This document shows positions 24,871-34,382 of a stretch of 64,000 nucleotides of DNA, in pieces. The notes beneath the pieces were generated by a model, which searched no databases, was not told where the DNA came from, and saw only the letters and a list, made by a program, of their open reading frames with translations. How positions within the stretch are numbered: position 1 is the stretch's first letter; each line of letters opens with the position of its first letter. Source of the stretch: Paenibacillus sp. HGH0039 (lineage in GTDB: Bacteria > Bacillota > Bacilli > Paenibacillales > NBRC-103111); contig NZ_KE150413.1 in NCBI RefSeq assembly GCF_000411255.1, forward strand, positions 672,794 through 736,793, given 5' to 3'. The position numbers and the translations under genes are program-made.

Positions 24871-26802
24871 ATGCAAGACGGCTATTATTTGTCCGCTTAT
24901 TTGCACATCGATCCTCTGGATCATTTGCTGGGAACGATTATCCGTCACGATCAGAACGCGGCTTTGTTTCAGAAGAGCGGCAGAACGGTGAAGCTGATCC
25001 GGCTGTGGGAGCTGGAGCGTGTGACGGGGATTAAGGAGCACTATGTCTCCTTCCATAGTGCGGAGCAGGCGAAGCGCGTTCTGAACGAGCTTTTGCGGCC
25101 GCTTGGCCTGTCGCTCCGGGACATGGTGGAAATATGGGGAACTCCGGGCTTGCAGACGACGGATGATTATCACAGCGTTCAGGAGTATCGGACTCTTTCT
25201 TATCACAGCATTTCCCATCTGTTTTCTGCGGTTATGGCGGATTCGGACCTGTTTTATAACAAACGCATTCTCGGTTTTGCCGTTGACGGCGGTCCCGACG
25301 GGGTCGTGGATACGAGGGAACGGACGGAGAAATATTTCTTCACCGGAGGCTATATAAACGAAGGCCGGCTTAACCTGTTTCCGGCGGAATCGCCGGGTAT
25401 GCTCTGGGGCTGGGCCAAGTTTTATTTCCGGATGCGGGAGGGCACGCTCATGGCGCTCGCTTCGGCAAGCACGAGCGAGATCTACGGGGAGAGGACGGCC
25501 GGCTTTCCCGTGCTCGACGGCCGGCATGACATGTGGGAATCGGACTGCATCCGTGACCTCGTCAACCGGGTCGAGCAGTTGACCGACGAGGATGCCGGCC
25601 GGTTGTTCAACGGATTCGATCCCCGTTTCTCCCGGCGGGAGAACAAGATCAGCATGATTATGAAAATCGTCCAGCGAGTCTCCATGGAGGTGATGGACGC
25701 CAATATCGACCGCAGTCTTCAGGCGTATTCCATCGATCCGTCGGAAACTTATCTGGCGCTGGCCGGCGGCTTCGCGCTGAACTGCCCGACGAACAGGCAT
25801 CTGATGAATAAATACGGGTTCGCCGGATTTATCGCGCCTCCATGCGTCGGAGATTCCGGGCTTTCGCTTGGGATGGGGCTCTATGCTTTCCACAAAAAGC
25901 TCGGGGGAGAACCGTTCGATTTTAAGCTGGCTCACGCTTATTTCGGGGAACCGGACTCTTCCCTCCCGGACATTCTTTCGAGTGAAGCCTATGCCCCGTT
26001 TATCGAGCGTGCCGAACCGATGACCGAACAGCAGGCGGCGCGGGATATTCAGCGGAGCCTGGTCCTGTGGTTCGACGGCGAGTCGGAAATCGGCCCCCGC
26101 GCGCTGGGACACCGTTCTCTTCTGGGAGACCCGCGGACGGAAGAATCGAAGCGCCTGGTGAACGAGGTCAAGCAGCGGGAGTGGTGGAGGCCGGTAGCGC
26201 CGATCATTCTGGAAGAGGAGACGGCCGCATGGTTCGAGACGGATTATCCGTCGCGGTTTATGCTGCATACGTTCAAGGCGAGGCCGGACAAGGCCCCTCT
26301 TCTTCCGGGGGTGCTGCATCTGGACGGAAGCGCCCGCGTGCAGAGCATCGGCCGTCTGGAGAATCCCCGCCTGTACGGAGTCATCGGTGAGTTTCGGAAG
26401 CAGACCGGCGTTCCCGTCATTTGCAATACGTCGCTGAACGACCGGGGCGAGCCGATCGTCAATACGATCCATGAGGCGCTCAATTTCGCCCTCCGCAAAG
26501 GCATATCGGTGGCTTATATCAACGGGATGCGCATCCGGCTGCGGAATCATGGCGGCTACGCCCATGAAGGCCCGTATCCCCGCCGGATCGGCATGAGTGC
26601 CCTGAGCGACCGGGAAAAGGAGGCGGCGTGGAAGGAGCTGAACCCGTGGGACGTTCCCCGCGACGTGCTCTACCATTACCGGGACCCCAACGAGCAGGAA
26701 CCGGCGGGTATTTACGACATCCGCAGCCGGGAAGATGCCGAGCGGCTGTGCAGGGAGGTCCGGCTCGTGCAGCGGCATAAGAAATTGTTCCGCACGATCT
26801 AA
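24871..26802 (+). CDS. NodU/CmcH-family carbamoyltransferase 2
   Basis: 643 residues, a longer and more divergent form starting MQDGYYLSAYLHIDPLDH. The HxxxH site is SYHSISHLFSAVMAD near residue 112. The C-domain has GESEIGPRALGHRSLLGDPR and KQREWWRPVAPIILEEE, and the tail is about 100 residues longer than in type 1. It is clearly paired with carbamoyltransferase 4 (same N-terminus). It starts one base after the SIS stop. The two subtypes probably act on different hydroxyls or intermediates. Confidence 0.85.
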   Translation: MQDGYYLSAYLHIDPLDHLLGTIIRHDQNAALFQKSGRTVKLIRLWELERVTGIKEHYVSFHSAEQAKRVLNELLRPLGLSLRDMVEIWGTPGLQTTDDYHSVQEYRTLSYHSISHLFSAVMADSDLFYNKRILGFAVDGGPDGVVDTRERTEKYFFTGGYINEGRLNLFPAESPGMLWGWAKFYFRMREGTLMALASASTSEIYGERTAGFPVLDGRHDMWESDCIRDLVNRVEQLTDEDAGRLFNGFDPRFSRRENKISMIMKIVQRVSMEVMDANIDRSLQAYSIDPSETYLALAGGFALNCPTNRHLMNKYGFAGFIAPPCVGDSGLSLGMGLYAFHKKLGGEPFDFKLAHAYFGEPDSSLPDILSSEAYAPFIERAEPMTEQQAARDIQRSLVLWFDGESEIGPRALGHRSLLGDPRTEESKRLVNEVKQREWWRPVAPIILEEETAAWFETDYPSRFMLHTFKARPDKAPLLPGVLHLDGSARVQSIGRLENPRLYGVIGEFRKQTGVPVICNTSLNDRGEPIVNTIHEALNFALRKGISVAYINGMRIRLRNHGGYAHEGPYPRRIGMSALSDREKEAAWKELNPWDVPRDVLYHYRDPNEQEPAGIYDIRSREDAERLCREVRLVQRHKKLFRTI

Positions 26803-26826
26803 ACTGGCGTAAAGGCGTGAATAACG

Positions 26827-28365
26827 ATGCTCATATTGGGATTGGGAGGTTCCATCCACGATTTTTCCGCTTGTCTGTTGCATAACGGAAAAATCGTATG
26901 CGCGATCGAGGAAGAGAGGCTGTCCCGCTCCAAGCAGGCTTTCGTCGATGCCTCGACCTTCCGCTGCAAAGCGGCCCGGTACTGTCTGGATTACGCGGGC
27001 GTGACCGAAAAAGAAGTCGATCTTATCATCGGCGCGGACAATATCGAAAGCCGGTATTACGCCCGGTATGTCCCGGGAATCCGGCTGATGAACCATCATC
27101 TCGCTCATGCGGCGAGTGCGTTCTATCCGTCGCCCTTTACCGAAGCGGCGGTACTCGTGGCCGATGGCCGGGGCAGTTACCTGGACCGGGAGAACAAGAT
27201 CGTGGAAACCGTTACTTACTATGCGGCCGGAGGTACGGAAATCCGGGAAATCCGAAAGGTGACGGGCCGGGAGAGCGGCGATTTCCGCAATGTATCCAAC
27301 TCCGCAGGCCTCTTCTACTTGGCCGTGACGGAGGAAATCGGGTTCGGGCCGATGTACGACGAGAAGACGCTGGCCGTCTCCGCTTATGGAACCGCCCGGC
27401 TGGTGGAGCCGTTCCACTCCCTCTATTCTCTGGACGACGAGGGCGGTTTCACCCAAACTCTCGGGCAGATGAACGAGCTCCGGAGTCTTATCCGCGCGGA
27501 GCTCGGCCGCTCGGAAAGCGGCGGCGAACTGTTCCGGGCGAAGGCGGATGCGGCTTATGCCGTGCAGGTTCATCTGGAGCGGATATTGATCCATGCCTGC
27601 CGGTATTTGCATAAGCGGACGGGCTCGGACAACCTGTGCCTGGCCGGCAGCGTATTTCTGAATCATGCGGCCGTAAACAGGCTGCTGCGGGAGACGCCCT
27701 TCAAGCGGCTGTATCTGCCGCCGGCTGCAGGCGATGCCGGAGCCGCCGCGGGAAGCGCGCTGTACGGCCATTATGTGCTGGGCGGGCACGGCAGAGAAGC
27801 GCTTCTCCCGGCCACTCCATACCTGGGGAAGCCGTATCCGGCGGAAGCCATGGAAGAAGCCGCTCGCAAGGCCGGGGATTTCCTGGAGGAAGTGAAGGCC
27901 GAGGATGTCAACGAGCAAGCGGCCCGGCTGCTTTCCGAAGGAAGTCTGGTCGCCGTTTTCCGGGGAGGCGCGGAGTTTGGGCCGAAGGCGCTGGGCAACC
28001 GGAGCATCCTTGCGGATGCCCGATTTCCCGGAAACATCTCGCGGCTGAACTCGGCCAAAAAGCGGGAAGCTTTCCGTCCCTTCGGTTACATTCTGCTGGA
28101 AGGGGATGCCGGTAAGGCGGTCCCGCCGCAGCTGCATCCCATCTCTCCCGGATTAAATGCGGAAATGGCCGCTCTTCTGGAAAACTACAAGCGCATAACC
28201 GGCTGCTCCCTGCTCCTTAACACCTCGTTCAATCTGGATGGGGAGCCGATGGTGGAGACTCCGGCGGAGGCCGTCCGCTGTTTCCTGCAAGCGGAGCTGG
28301 ATGTTCTCCTGATGGGAAACAAGCTGTATAGGCGGAAAAGAACGGAAGGGGAGGCAAAGGCGTGA
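26827..28365 (+). CDS. NodU/CmcH-family carbamoyltransferase 3
   Basis: 512 residues, with the type 1 N-terminus (LILGLGGSIHDFSACLL) and HHLAHAASAFYPSPF, but about 60 residues shorter. The C-domain site has changed: GGAEFGPKALGNRSILADAR replaces the GPRAL Arg with Lys, and KKREAFRPFGYILLE is altered. Activity may be reduced or its specificity changed. The ribosome site is weak (AAAGGCGTG). It overlaps the next gene by GTGA. Confidence 0.82.
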   Translation: MLILGLGGSIHDFSACLLHNGKIVCAIEEERLSRSKQAFVDASTFRCKAARYCLDYAGVTEKEVDLIIGADNIESRYYARYVPGIRLMNHHLAHAASAFYPSPFTEAAVLVADGRGSYLDRENKIVETVTYYAAGGTEIREIRKVTGRESGDFRNVSNSAGLFYLAVTEEIGFGPMYDEKTLAVSAYGTARLVEPFHSLYSLDDEGGFTQTLGQMNELRSLIRAELGRSESGGELFRAKADAAYAVQVHLERILIHACRYLHKRTGSDNLCLAGSVFLNHAAVNRLLRETPFKRLYLPPAAGDAGAAAGSALYGHYVLGGHGREALLPATPYLGKPYPAEAMEEAARKAGDFLEEVKAEDVNEQAARLLSEGSLVAVFRGGAEFGPKALGNRSILADARFPGNISRLNSAKKREAFRPFGYILLEGDAGKAVPPQLHPISPGLNAEMAALLENYKRITGCSLLLNTSFNLDGEPMVETPAEAVRCFLQAELDVLLMGNKLYRRKRTEGEAKA

Positions 28366-29465
28366 ATCATTTGGACGACAAGCTGCTGCAAGATTTCCGC
28401 TGTTTTTACGAAAGCATTCCCGATAAGAACGGCGTGTATTATTTGTTCTTCACGACGGGACTTCTTCACTGGGCGGCCAAATCGCTTCAATTCGTACCGG
28501 ACACGGTTCCGGTCGTCTTAATCGGGGCGGGACTTACCGAAGAAGAGCAAATCTGGGTCCGGCAGGAGCTCCGGCGCCCTTTCTTTTGTTTCGTGGAAAA
28601 AGTGGACGAGGGAATGGTGTGGCATTACCTGGCGGCCGTAAACAGCGAGGATTTCGGATGGCTGGATATCGACTGTTTCGTTTTGAACGACCGGCTGTTC
28701 GGCGAAATGGCCCGCGTACCGCACTCGGCTTCCATGAACTGCGTGTGGTCGTATGAGTACGGAAAAAGAACGGTCCCTCCGGCGCGTTTTGAGTTTCGGG
28801 TTCTCCGGACGTTCTTCCTGTTTGTTAACCGGAAGGTTATGCGGGAACTGGACGGGGGGAGTCTACCGTGGTCGCCCCGTCCGTTTCTGCTTGATGCGCC
28901 GCCTGCCTTTTCCTCGTTCAAAAGGTACGATACGTTCCACGTGCTGGACGATGCGCATAAACGTACACTGGCCCGAATCCTTCCGGAAAACGGCGACGGG
29001 ACGCCGGTATTTCCCGCGCAGATCATAAAGAAGGACGGGGTCGTGACCCGACATCTGGACACGCTGGTTCTGTATCAGCTCCTGGCACATTCCCGGGGAT
29101 ATCCCATTCATCGCGTAAGATGTCTGGATGAAGACGAGACCGCTTTGTCGGACGAAGTCGTGCATATCGGTTCGGTCTCTTATTACCGTTCTTTTGCGGA
29201 TCCCGGCTATGAGGTGGTGAGCGGGGAAGAACGGGCCCGATACAACGAAATCTATGAAAGAGTCCTGCTGCTGGACTATACGATAGTCAGCCAATTTGAA
29301 CGGCGTCTGCCCAGAGCTTACTCCGTTTACCGCAGAATGCTGGAACGGGATATCAAACGGCTAGGCATATCTTCCGAACATGTGAAGGAAGAAGCTATAA
29401 AAAAGCTGACCGGTCAGGGCATGAGCCGGGAAGCGGCCGAACGCATCTGCGGGGGCCCTGTATGA
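28362..29465 (+). CDS. Putative GT-A-like glycosyltransferase
   Basis: 367 residues, GTG start overlapping the carbamoyltransferase stop. An alpha/beta N-terminal half contains EDFGWLDIDCFVLND near residue 98-112, whose DxD sits at the end of a hydrophobic strand as in metal-dependent GT-A enzymes. A later DTLVLYQLLAHSRGYPIHRV could form the acceptor side. No membrane segment. The family is not certain, but the position among carbamoyl and sugar genes supports a glycosyl transfer role. Confidence 0.45.
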   Translation: MNHLDDKLLQDFRCFYESIPDKNGVYYLFFTTGLLHWAAKSLQFVPDTVPVVLIGAGLTEEEQIWVRQELRRPFFCFVEKVDEGMVWHYLAAVNSEDFGWLDIDCFVLNDRLFGEMARVPHSASMNCVWSYEYGKRTVPPARFEFRVLRTFFLFVNRKVMRELDGGSLPWSPRPFLLDAPPAFSSFKRYDTFHVLDDAHKRTLARILPENGDGTPVFPAQIIKKDGVVTRHLDTLVLYQLLAHSRGYPIHRVRCLDEDETALSDEVVHIGSVSYYRSFADPGYEVVSGEERARYNEIYERVLLLDYTIVSQFERRLPRAYSVYRRMLERDIKRLGISSEHVKEEAIKKLTGQGMSREAAERICGGPV

Positions 29466-30397
29466 GCAAAGCCGTACGCAGAGTCCTTGTTACCGGAGCG
29501 GGCGGGTATATCGGGTGCAGCCTGGTGCCCGAGCTGGTCAAGCGGGGGTATGAAGTCCGGGCTTTGGACAAGTATACCCGGGGCCAGGACAGGCACTTTA
29601 GTCATTCCGGCGTAACCCGGATTTATGCGGATACGAGAACATGGAGCGGCGAAGGGCTTGAAGGCGTAGACGCCGTGGTCGATCTGGCAGCCATTTCCCA
29701 TGACCGCAGGGGGGAAATCACTCCGCACGAGACGCTGGACATCAATCAGTTTGCGCGTTACCGGACTGCGAAGAGATCCAGGGAAGCGGGGGCCGGGCGG
29801 TATCTGTTTATGTCCACCTGCGGCGTGTACGGATTCCGGGACGATCCGCGCGGTGCGGACGAGAAGGCGGTTCCGAACCCGCTGACGACTTACGCCAAAG
29901 CGGCCTGCCGGTCGGAGCGGGATATTCTTCTTCTCGGCAGGGAAGGGTTCGACGTTACGGTGGCGCGTCCGGCCATCCTTTACGGATACTCTCCGAGAAT
30001 GAGATTCGATCTCGCCGTTAACGCGATGGTCCGGGCGGCGTGGCAGACCGGTGCGATCACTCTCCAGGGCGGTGGCGGGCAGTGGAGGCCGTTCGTCCAT
30101 CTGAAGGATGCCGTCGAGGCCGTCTGCTGTCTGCTGGAAGCTCCTGCGGAGAAGGTGACCGCCGAGATATTCAACATCGGCTCCGGCGGGCAGAACATCC
30201 GGATCCGGGATCTGGCGGAGCTTGTTGCGGCCGTACTGCCGATTCCCGTCGAGATCAGACGGGAGGGACCCGCCGATCCGAGGTCCTACCGGATCAATGC
30301 GGATAAGATCGGCGGGGTGCTGGGCTGGAAAGCCTCGTATTCGCTGAAAGAAGGGATTGAGGAGCTGTACGGAAAACTCGTCCGGGGTTTCGTCTGA
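29462..30397 (+). CDS. Extended SDR, NDP-sugar epimerase/dehydratase type
   Basis: 311 residues. The NAD site GAGGYIG is at residues 11-17, and the catalytic Ser/Thr region is FMSTCGVYG near 118. At the active-site Tyr the usual YxxxK is YAKAA, so the Lys four residues on is Ala and a Lys sits at +2 instead. The C-terminal substrate domain (FVHLKDAVEAV, FNIGSGGQNI) is normal. It could be an epimerase with shifted chemistry or a decarboxylating or reductase variant. It ends the operon at two strong hairpins. Confidence 0.75.
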   Translation: MSKAVRRVLVTGAGGYIGCSLVPELVKRGYEVRALDKYTRGQDRHFSHSGVTRIYADTRTWSGEGLEGVDAVVDLAAISHDRRGEITPHETLDINQFARYRTAKRSREAGAGRYLFMSTCGVYGFRDDPRGADEKAVPNPLTTYAKAACRSERDILLLGREGFDVTVARPAILYGYSPRMRFDLAVNAMVRAAWQTGAITLQGGGGQWRPFVHLKDAVEAVCCLLEAPAEKVTAEIFNIGSGGQNIRIRDLAELVAAVLPIPVEIRREGPADPRSYRINADKIGGVLGWKASYSLKEGIEELYGKLVRGFV

Positions 30398-30430
30398 AAC
30401 GCCCGTTCTCCTTCGTTAAAGGGCTTCTCC

Positions 30431-30474
30431 TCGGGACTTCTCCCGGCAGGGCAGCCCTGAGGGAGAAGTCCCGA
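30431..30474 (+). repeat. Perfect 14-bp inverted repeat
   Basis: TCGGGACTTCTCCC and its exact complement, separated by 16 bases. GGCTTC/GAAGCC flanks can extend the pairing. There is no T run after it. It lies between two convergent genes and could stall transcription from either side. Confidence 0.8.
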
Positions 30475-30484
30475 AGCCAGAACA

Positions 30485-30532
30485 AAGAAGCTTCCAGGCC
30501 CGCATCGCGCAGCGGGACGGGAAGCTTCTTTT
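30485..30532 (+). terminator. Bidirectional terminator between convergent genes
   Basis: AAGAAGCTTCC pairs with GGAAGCTTCTT (11 bp), with A's before and T's after, so it can end the + strand SDR operon and the minus-strand PhyH gene. Confidence 0.85.
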
Positions 30533-30597
30533 AGGTTCGAATCCGTGTTAAAGGCATCCGTTGAAAAGGATCACAGATTGACTTCGGGGACGGCTCC

Positions 30598-31404
30598 TTA
30601 GCTGTCTTTTGTATACACGAGCGGGTTAAAAGGGGTGTCCGCCGTCTCGCCCGTCTTCTGCCCCCCGAAGTATTGGTTGAGATGTCCGGTAGGATCGGTC
30701 CCGAAAGGGTTGACGATCACGGCTCCGTCCTCGTAATACATCATCGTCATGGCTTCACGGGTATCGCGCGTATCGTTGGGCGGGGCATTGTGAAGCGTCC
30801 AGCCCGCGTGAAAGGTCACGTCTCCGAGTCCGATTCCGCCGTAAGTCATCTCTTCCAGCCCGAGTCTGTACGCCGCTTTCAGGTTCTGCTTGGCGGTTTT
30901 TCCGCGATTATCGAGCGTATGGGACCGCGAAATAAAGTGAAGCGAACCCGTGGAAGCGGTAACCTCCCGGAGAGGAATCCAGGCTGTAATGGATCGGTCC
31001 GTGTCGAGAAGCATGTAGTTGTTATCTTGATGCATGGGCGTTGCGGCCGCACCGGGCTGTTTGAAGAAGGCGGAGTCCCGGTAAATCCGGACGCCTTCCA
31101 CGCCCATCAGGTCGGCGGCGATCTTGGCTAGCCGGCGGGAAGCGGTGAAGCGCCCGACATCGGGGTGGCGGAGACGCAAATTGACCGTGCCGGAATCGTC
31201 CGGACCGGAGGAAGGGATCGTATTGGTCATGTAATCGCGGATGGCTTCCAGAATGCAGGGCCGGTAGGCCGTAATTTCCGCAGGGGTGAGAACCTCTTTC
31301 AAACAGATATGCCCATTGGCTCTGAAATAACGGATCTGCTCCTGCGTCAGCGTGTAACCGGACGATAAATCCGGCAGGACTTTGTTTGCGGATTCGGATT
31401 CCAA
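30598..31404 (-). CDS. PhyH-type 2-oxoglutarate oxygenase 1
   Basis: 268 residues, the only clear minus-strand gene. The TTG start at 31404 is set by AAGGAGGT. The iron site is intact: HQD at His125/Asp127, distal His in FHAGWTLHNAP, and a following Arg (TREAMTMMYY) for the 2-oxoglutarate carboxylate. It belongs to the same subgroup as the four tandem oxygenases at 40690-44024 (YFRANGHICLKE, then MW/AWIPL). It should hydroxylate or oxidise an unactivated carbon. Divergent transcription from carbamoyltransferase 4 gives a shared regulatory region at 31405-31599. Confidence 0.85.
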   Translation of the reverse strand: MESESANKVLPDLSSGYTLTQEQIRYFRANGHICLKEVLTPAEITAYRPCILEAIRDYMTNTIPSSGPDDSGTVNLRLRHPDVGRFTASRRLAKIAADLMGVEGVRIYRDSAFFKQPGAAATPMHQDNNYMLLDTDRSITAWIPLREVTASTGSLHFISRSHTLDNRGKTAKQNLKAAYRLGLEEMTYGGIGLGDVTFHAGWTLHNAPPNDTRDTREAMTMMYYEDGAVIVNPFGTDPTGHLNQYFGGQKTGETADTPFNPLVYTKDS

Positions 31405-31439
31405 CTGAATACCTCCTTGTGCGCGTTTACTTTTTTTCT

Positions 31440-31474
31440 ATTATAAAATCCGGTCCGTTCCGGGCCTCAGGTTT
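31440..31474 (-). promoter_or_regulatory. Cluster-type promoter of PhyH 1 (minus strand)
   Basis: Read on the minus strand: AAACCTGAG, exactly 20 bases, then TATAAT, 35 bases before the TTG start. The same motif in the opposite orientation supports a real regulon element. Confidence 0.6.
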
Positions 31475-31534
31475 TCTTGTCCGGTTGACGCCGTAAAAAC
31501 GAAACGGGAAAGAATGTCCGATTAACGAGCAAGA

Positions 31535-31569
31535 AGATCAGATTGTCCGTTCCACGGCGTTGTTAGAAT
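31535..31569 (+). promoter_or_regulatory. Possible cluster-type promoter of carbamoyltransferase 4
   Basis: AGATCAGAT, exactly 20 bases, then TAGAAT, 30 bases before the ATG at 31600. Moderate match to the shared motif. Confidence 0.45.
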
Positions 31570-31599
31570 GGAAATAAGTTCATGTGGCGAGGTGAAAGC

Positions 31600-33558
31600 A
31601 TGCAGGACGGTTACTATCTTTCCACCTATTTTCATATCGGCCCCCTGGATTATTTGACGGGGACTTGTATCCGGCACGACCCCAATATGGCCCTGTTCCG
31701 CAAGGAGGGCGGCGATATCCGGCTTATTCGCTATTGGGAGCTGGAGAGATTCACGGGGCGCAAGCAGCACAGGCAGTCTTTCTACAGTCTTGAGCATGCC
31801 GCAGGAGTCGTCGACGAATTGCTCGGCCCGCTCGGCCTGTCCTTGGAAGACATGACGGAAGTGTGGGGCACGCCCGGGCTGGCTACGTGTTCGGATTACC
31901 ACTCCCTGGACGATTACCCGGACTTGTCCTATCACAGCATCTCCCATCTGTTCTCGGCCGTAATGGCGGACAGCAGGCTGTTCTATGAAGGAAATGTGCT
32001 CGGGCTGGCCGTCGACGGCATCCCGGATGACGTGGTGGACAGGGAGACAGGGAACAAACCGTTTTTTGCCGGATGCCTGGTGCGCAGCGGGAAGCTGGAG
32101 CTGTTTCCGGTGCAGTCCCCCGGTCCGCTGTGGGATTGGTCCAGCACGTATTACAACCTGAGAGAAGGCACGCTGATGGCGCTTGCCTATGCTTCCGAAA
32201 GCGCCGTAAATCCTGTTCCTCTGGAGCTTCCACCGGCCTACGACCGGAATTTCAACATCTGGGAGCATGATTATTTACGGCCTCTCATCGAAGCTGCGGA
32301 CAAGCTTTGCGAGAGGGATGCGCGGGAAAACCCTGCTTATACGGGCTTCGATCCCCGCTTCACGGAGAGAGAGAACAAGATTTCCGCCGTGATGAAGCAG
32401 GTGCAGGCGGCATCCATCGCCCTGATGGAGCGGAATGTGGAAGCCATTCTCGACTCATACGGCGTCAAGCCGGAAGAGACCTATCTCGCTCTGGCCGGCG
32501 GTTATGCGCTGAATTGCCCGACGAACAGCCACCTCATGCGCAAGTACGGGTTTAAAGGCATGATTGCACCGCCCTGCGTAAACGATTCGGGTCTGTCGCT
32601 CGGCATGGGCCTGTATGCGTTTTACCGCAAAATGTCCCCGGCGCGCATCCGGTTCCGGCTCGGTCACGCCTACCATGGCGCATCAGGGTCCGCGCTGGAG
32701 GAAGTCCTCCAGTCCGGCGCCTTCGCCGGCTGCATCGGGAGCGTAACCCCGCTGGAAGAAAGCCGGGCGGCCGAAGATCTGTGCCATGCGCCTGTCGTCT
32801 GGTTCGACGGACCGGCGGAAATGGGGCCCAGAGCGCTTGGCGCCCGTTCTCTTCTCGGGGACCCGAGGACATCGGCGGCGAAGGATGCGCTGAATACCGT
32901 CAAGCAGAGAGAATGGTGGCGCCCGGTCGCGCCCGTTATTCTTGCCGGCGAGGTAGGGGAGTGGTTCGAGGAAGGCTGCCCGTCGCCCTATATGCTCCAT
33001 ACTTTCCGCGTAAAGGCGGAGAAGCGGGAGCTAATCCCGGCCGTTATTCATCTGGACGGCACGGCAAGGGTTCAGACGGTGGAAGATGCTCCCCCTACCC
33101 GGAATCTGTACAGGCTGCTCCGGGCTTTTAAGGAAGCGACCGGCGTTCCGGTTCTGTGCAATACTTCCCTGAACGGCAAAGGAGAACCGATCATCCAGGA
33201 TATCGGGGAAGCGCTGCATTTCGCTCTGGTGAAGGGCATCGAAGTGGCGTATATCAACGGCAGGCGCGTTCAGTTGGTCAACCATGGCAGCTACCGGGCC
33301 CGGGCGGGGAACGCCGCTTTTCCGCGACAAATCGAATTCAGCCCGATGAGTCCCGAAGAGAGAGATGCTGCGATGCTGCGGCACAATCCTCACCGAATTC
33401 CCCTGGAGATCCTGAAGTTTTATATGGAACGGATCGAAAGAGGCGGCATCAAGCGCTACGATCTGACCGATCCGAAGCAGGCCCGCCGGCTGATCCGGGA
33501 GGTCCAGCTGCACCGGTCGAGGCCGGGAGAACGGGAATTTTGCGATCCTGAAGCCTAG
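31600..33558 (+). CDS. NodU/CmcH-family carbamoyltransferase 4
   Basis: 652 residues from the ATG at 31600. That ATG has GAGGTGAAA in front and aligns with carbamoyltransferase 2 (both MQDGYYLS); an ATG 18 bases earlier is less well placed. Site motifs: SYHSISHLFSAVMAD, GPAEMGPRALGARSLLGDPR, KQREWWRPVAPVILAGE. It is a close paralogue of the gene at 24871, so the cluster holds two pairs of carbamoyltransferases. It leads an operon with two oxygenases, the amino acid:ACP ligase, a BtrH protein and an ACP. Confidence 0.86.
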   Translation: MQDGYYLSTYFHIGPLDYLTGTCIRHDPNMALFRKEGGDIRLIRYWELERFTGRKQHRQSFYSLEHAAGVVDELLGPLGLSLEDMTEVWGTPGLATCSDYHSLDDYPDLSYHSISHLFSAVMADSRLFYEGNVLGLAVDGIPDDVVDRETGNKPFFAGCLVRSGKLELFPVQSPGPLWDWSSTYYNLREGTLMALAYASESAVNPVPLELPPAYDRNFNIWEHDYLRPLIEAADKLCERDARENPAYTGFDPRFTERENKISAVMKQVQAASIALMERNVEAILDSYGVKPEETYLALAGGYALNCPTNSHLMRKYGFKGMIAPPCVNDSGLSLGMGLYAFYRKMSPARIRFRLGHAYHGASGSALEEVLQSGAFAGCIGSVTPLEESRAAEDLCHAPVVWFDGPAEMGPRALGARSLLGDPRTSAAKDALNTVKQREWWRPVAPVILAGEVGEWFEEGCPSPYMLHTFRVKAEKRELIPAVIHLDGTARVQTVEDAPPTRNLYRLLRAFKEATGVPVLCNTSLNGKGEPIIQDIGEALHFALVKGIEVAYINGRRVQLVNHGSYRARAGNAAFPRQIEFSPMSPEERDAAMLRHNPHRIPLEILKFYMERIERGGIKRYDLTDPKQARRLIREVQLHRSRPGEREFCDPEA

Positions 33559-33587
33559 TCATTTTATTCATCCGAAGGAGGCTGTTT

Positions 33588-34379
33588 ATGACGGCATATT
33601 CATTAAGCGTGCAGGAGAAACAATTTTTTGCCGAGGAAGGCTATCTGGTGCTGAAAGGCGTGTATTCGCCGGAAGAAGTGAACGCTTTGAAGGAGGAATA
33701 CCATAAGGCCTGGCTGGATTCGATTCTCGACAAGAAAATCGTACAGGACCCGGAGAAGCCGTTAATGAGCTTGTTTCCGCGCATGAAGGATCTGCATAAA
33801 GATCATGCCCTTGTACACGAGTTTGTTTTTAAAGAGGAGGCTTTAGCCGCCCTGGAAGAGTTGACCGGGGAGGAAGCTCTTCTGGTATCGACCAACTTTT
33901 ATTTCAAGCCTCCGGGTTCGACGGGCATGCCGTTTCATCAGGACAACTATGGAATCGGCGTCCTTCCGGGCACCTGTTATGCGATATGGGCGGGCCTCGA
34001 TCCGGCGGATGTGTCCAACGGCGGCATGCGGATTGTGCGGAGGACCCATACGTCGGATCTTCAGGTTCCGGAGAAAGTGTACACAACGGCCGAGGATACC
34101 TTCGGCGGCTATGTTCAGACTTTGGCGGTTCCGGAGGAACATGAGCTTATCGAGCTGCGGACAGAGCCGGGCGATATCGTGATTTATCACGGGAATTTGA
34201 TCCACGATTCGGCGGACAATGGGAGCGAGGTTCTTTTCCGCCATTCGATTATCAGTCATTTCGCCGGGACGAGCGCCGAGAAGACGACGCTTAATTTCAA
34301 TTATCTGATGAACAAAGAAGGCCAGCGGGTGCGCAAGCGGATGAACGCGGGCGCCAACTTGGGCAGAAAGGGGGAGTGA
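33588..34379 (+). CDS. PhyH-type 2-oxoglutarate oxygenase 2
   Basis: 263 residues behind AAGGAGG. Complete facial triad: HQD at His117/Asp119, distal His in YHGNLIHDSADN, then the Arg in LFRHSIISHF. It is of the subgroup with DNYGIGVLPGTCYAIWAGLDP and NGGMRIVRRTH, shared with the genes at 34383 and 50486 but not with the 30598/40690-44024 group. A hydroxylase of a sugar, acyl or amino-acyl part is the general expectation. It lies one gene downstream of a carbamoyltransferase, which may act on the hydroxyl it makes. Confidence 0.87.
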   Translation: MTAYSLSVQEKQFFAEEGYLVLKGVYSPEEVNALKEEYHKAWLDSILDKKIVQDPEKPLMSLFPRMKDLHKDHALVHEFVFKEEALAALEELTGEEALLVSTNFYFKPPGSTGMPFHQDNYGIGVLPGTCYAIWAGLDPADVSNGGMRIVRRTHTSDLQVPEKVYTTAEDTFGGYVQTLAVPEEHELIELRTEPGDIVIYHGNLIHDSADNGSEVLFRHSIISHFAGTSAEKTTLNFNYLMNKEGQRVRKRMNAGANLGRKGE

Positions 34380-34382
34380 CCG

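Noticed and set aside
24820-28137. A long minus-strand open frame of 1105 codons
   Set aside because: It lies opposite two carbamoyltransferase genes with clear motifs, has no recognisable domain and no ribosome site, and is typical of antisense frames in GC-rich coding DNA.
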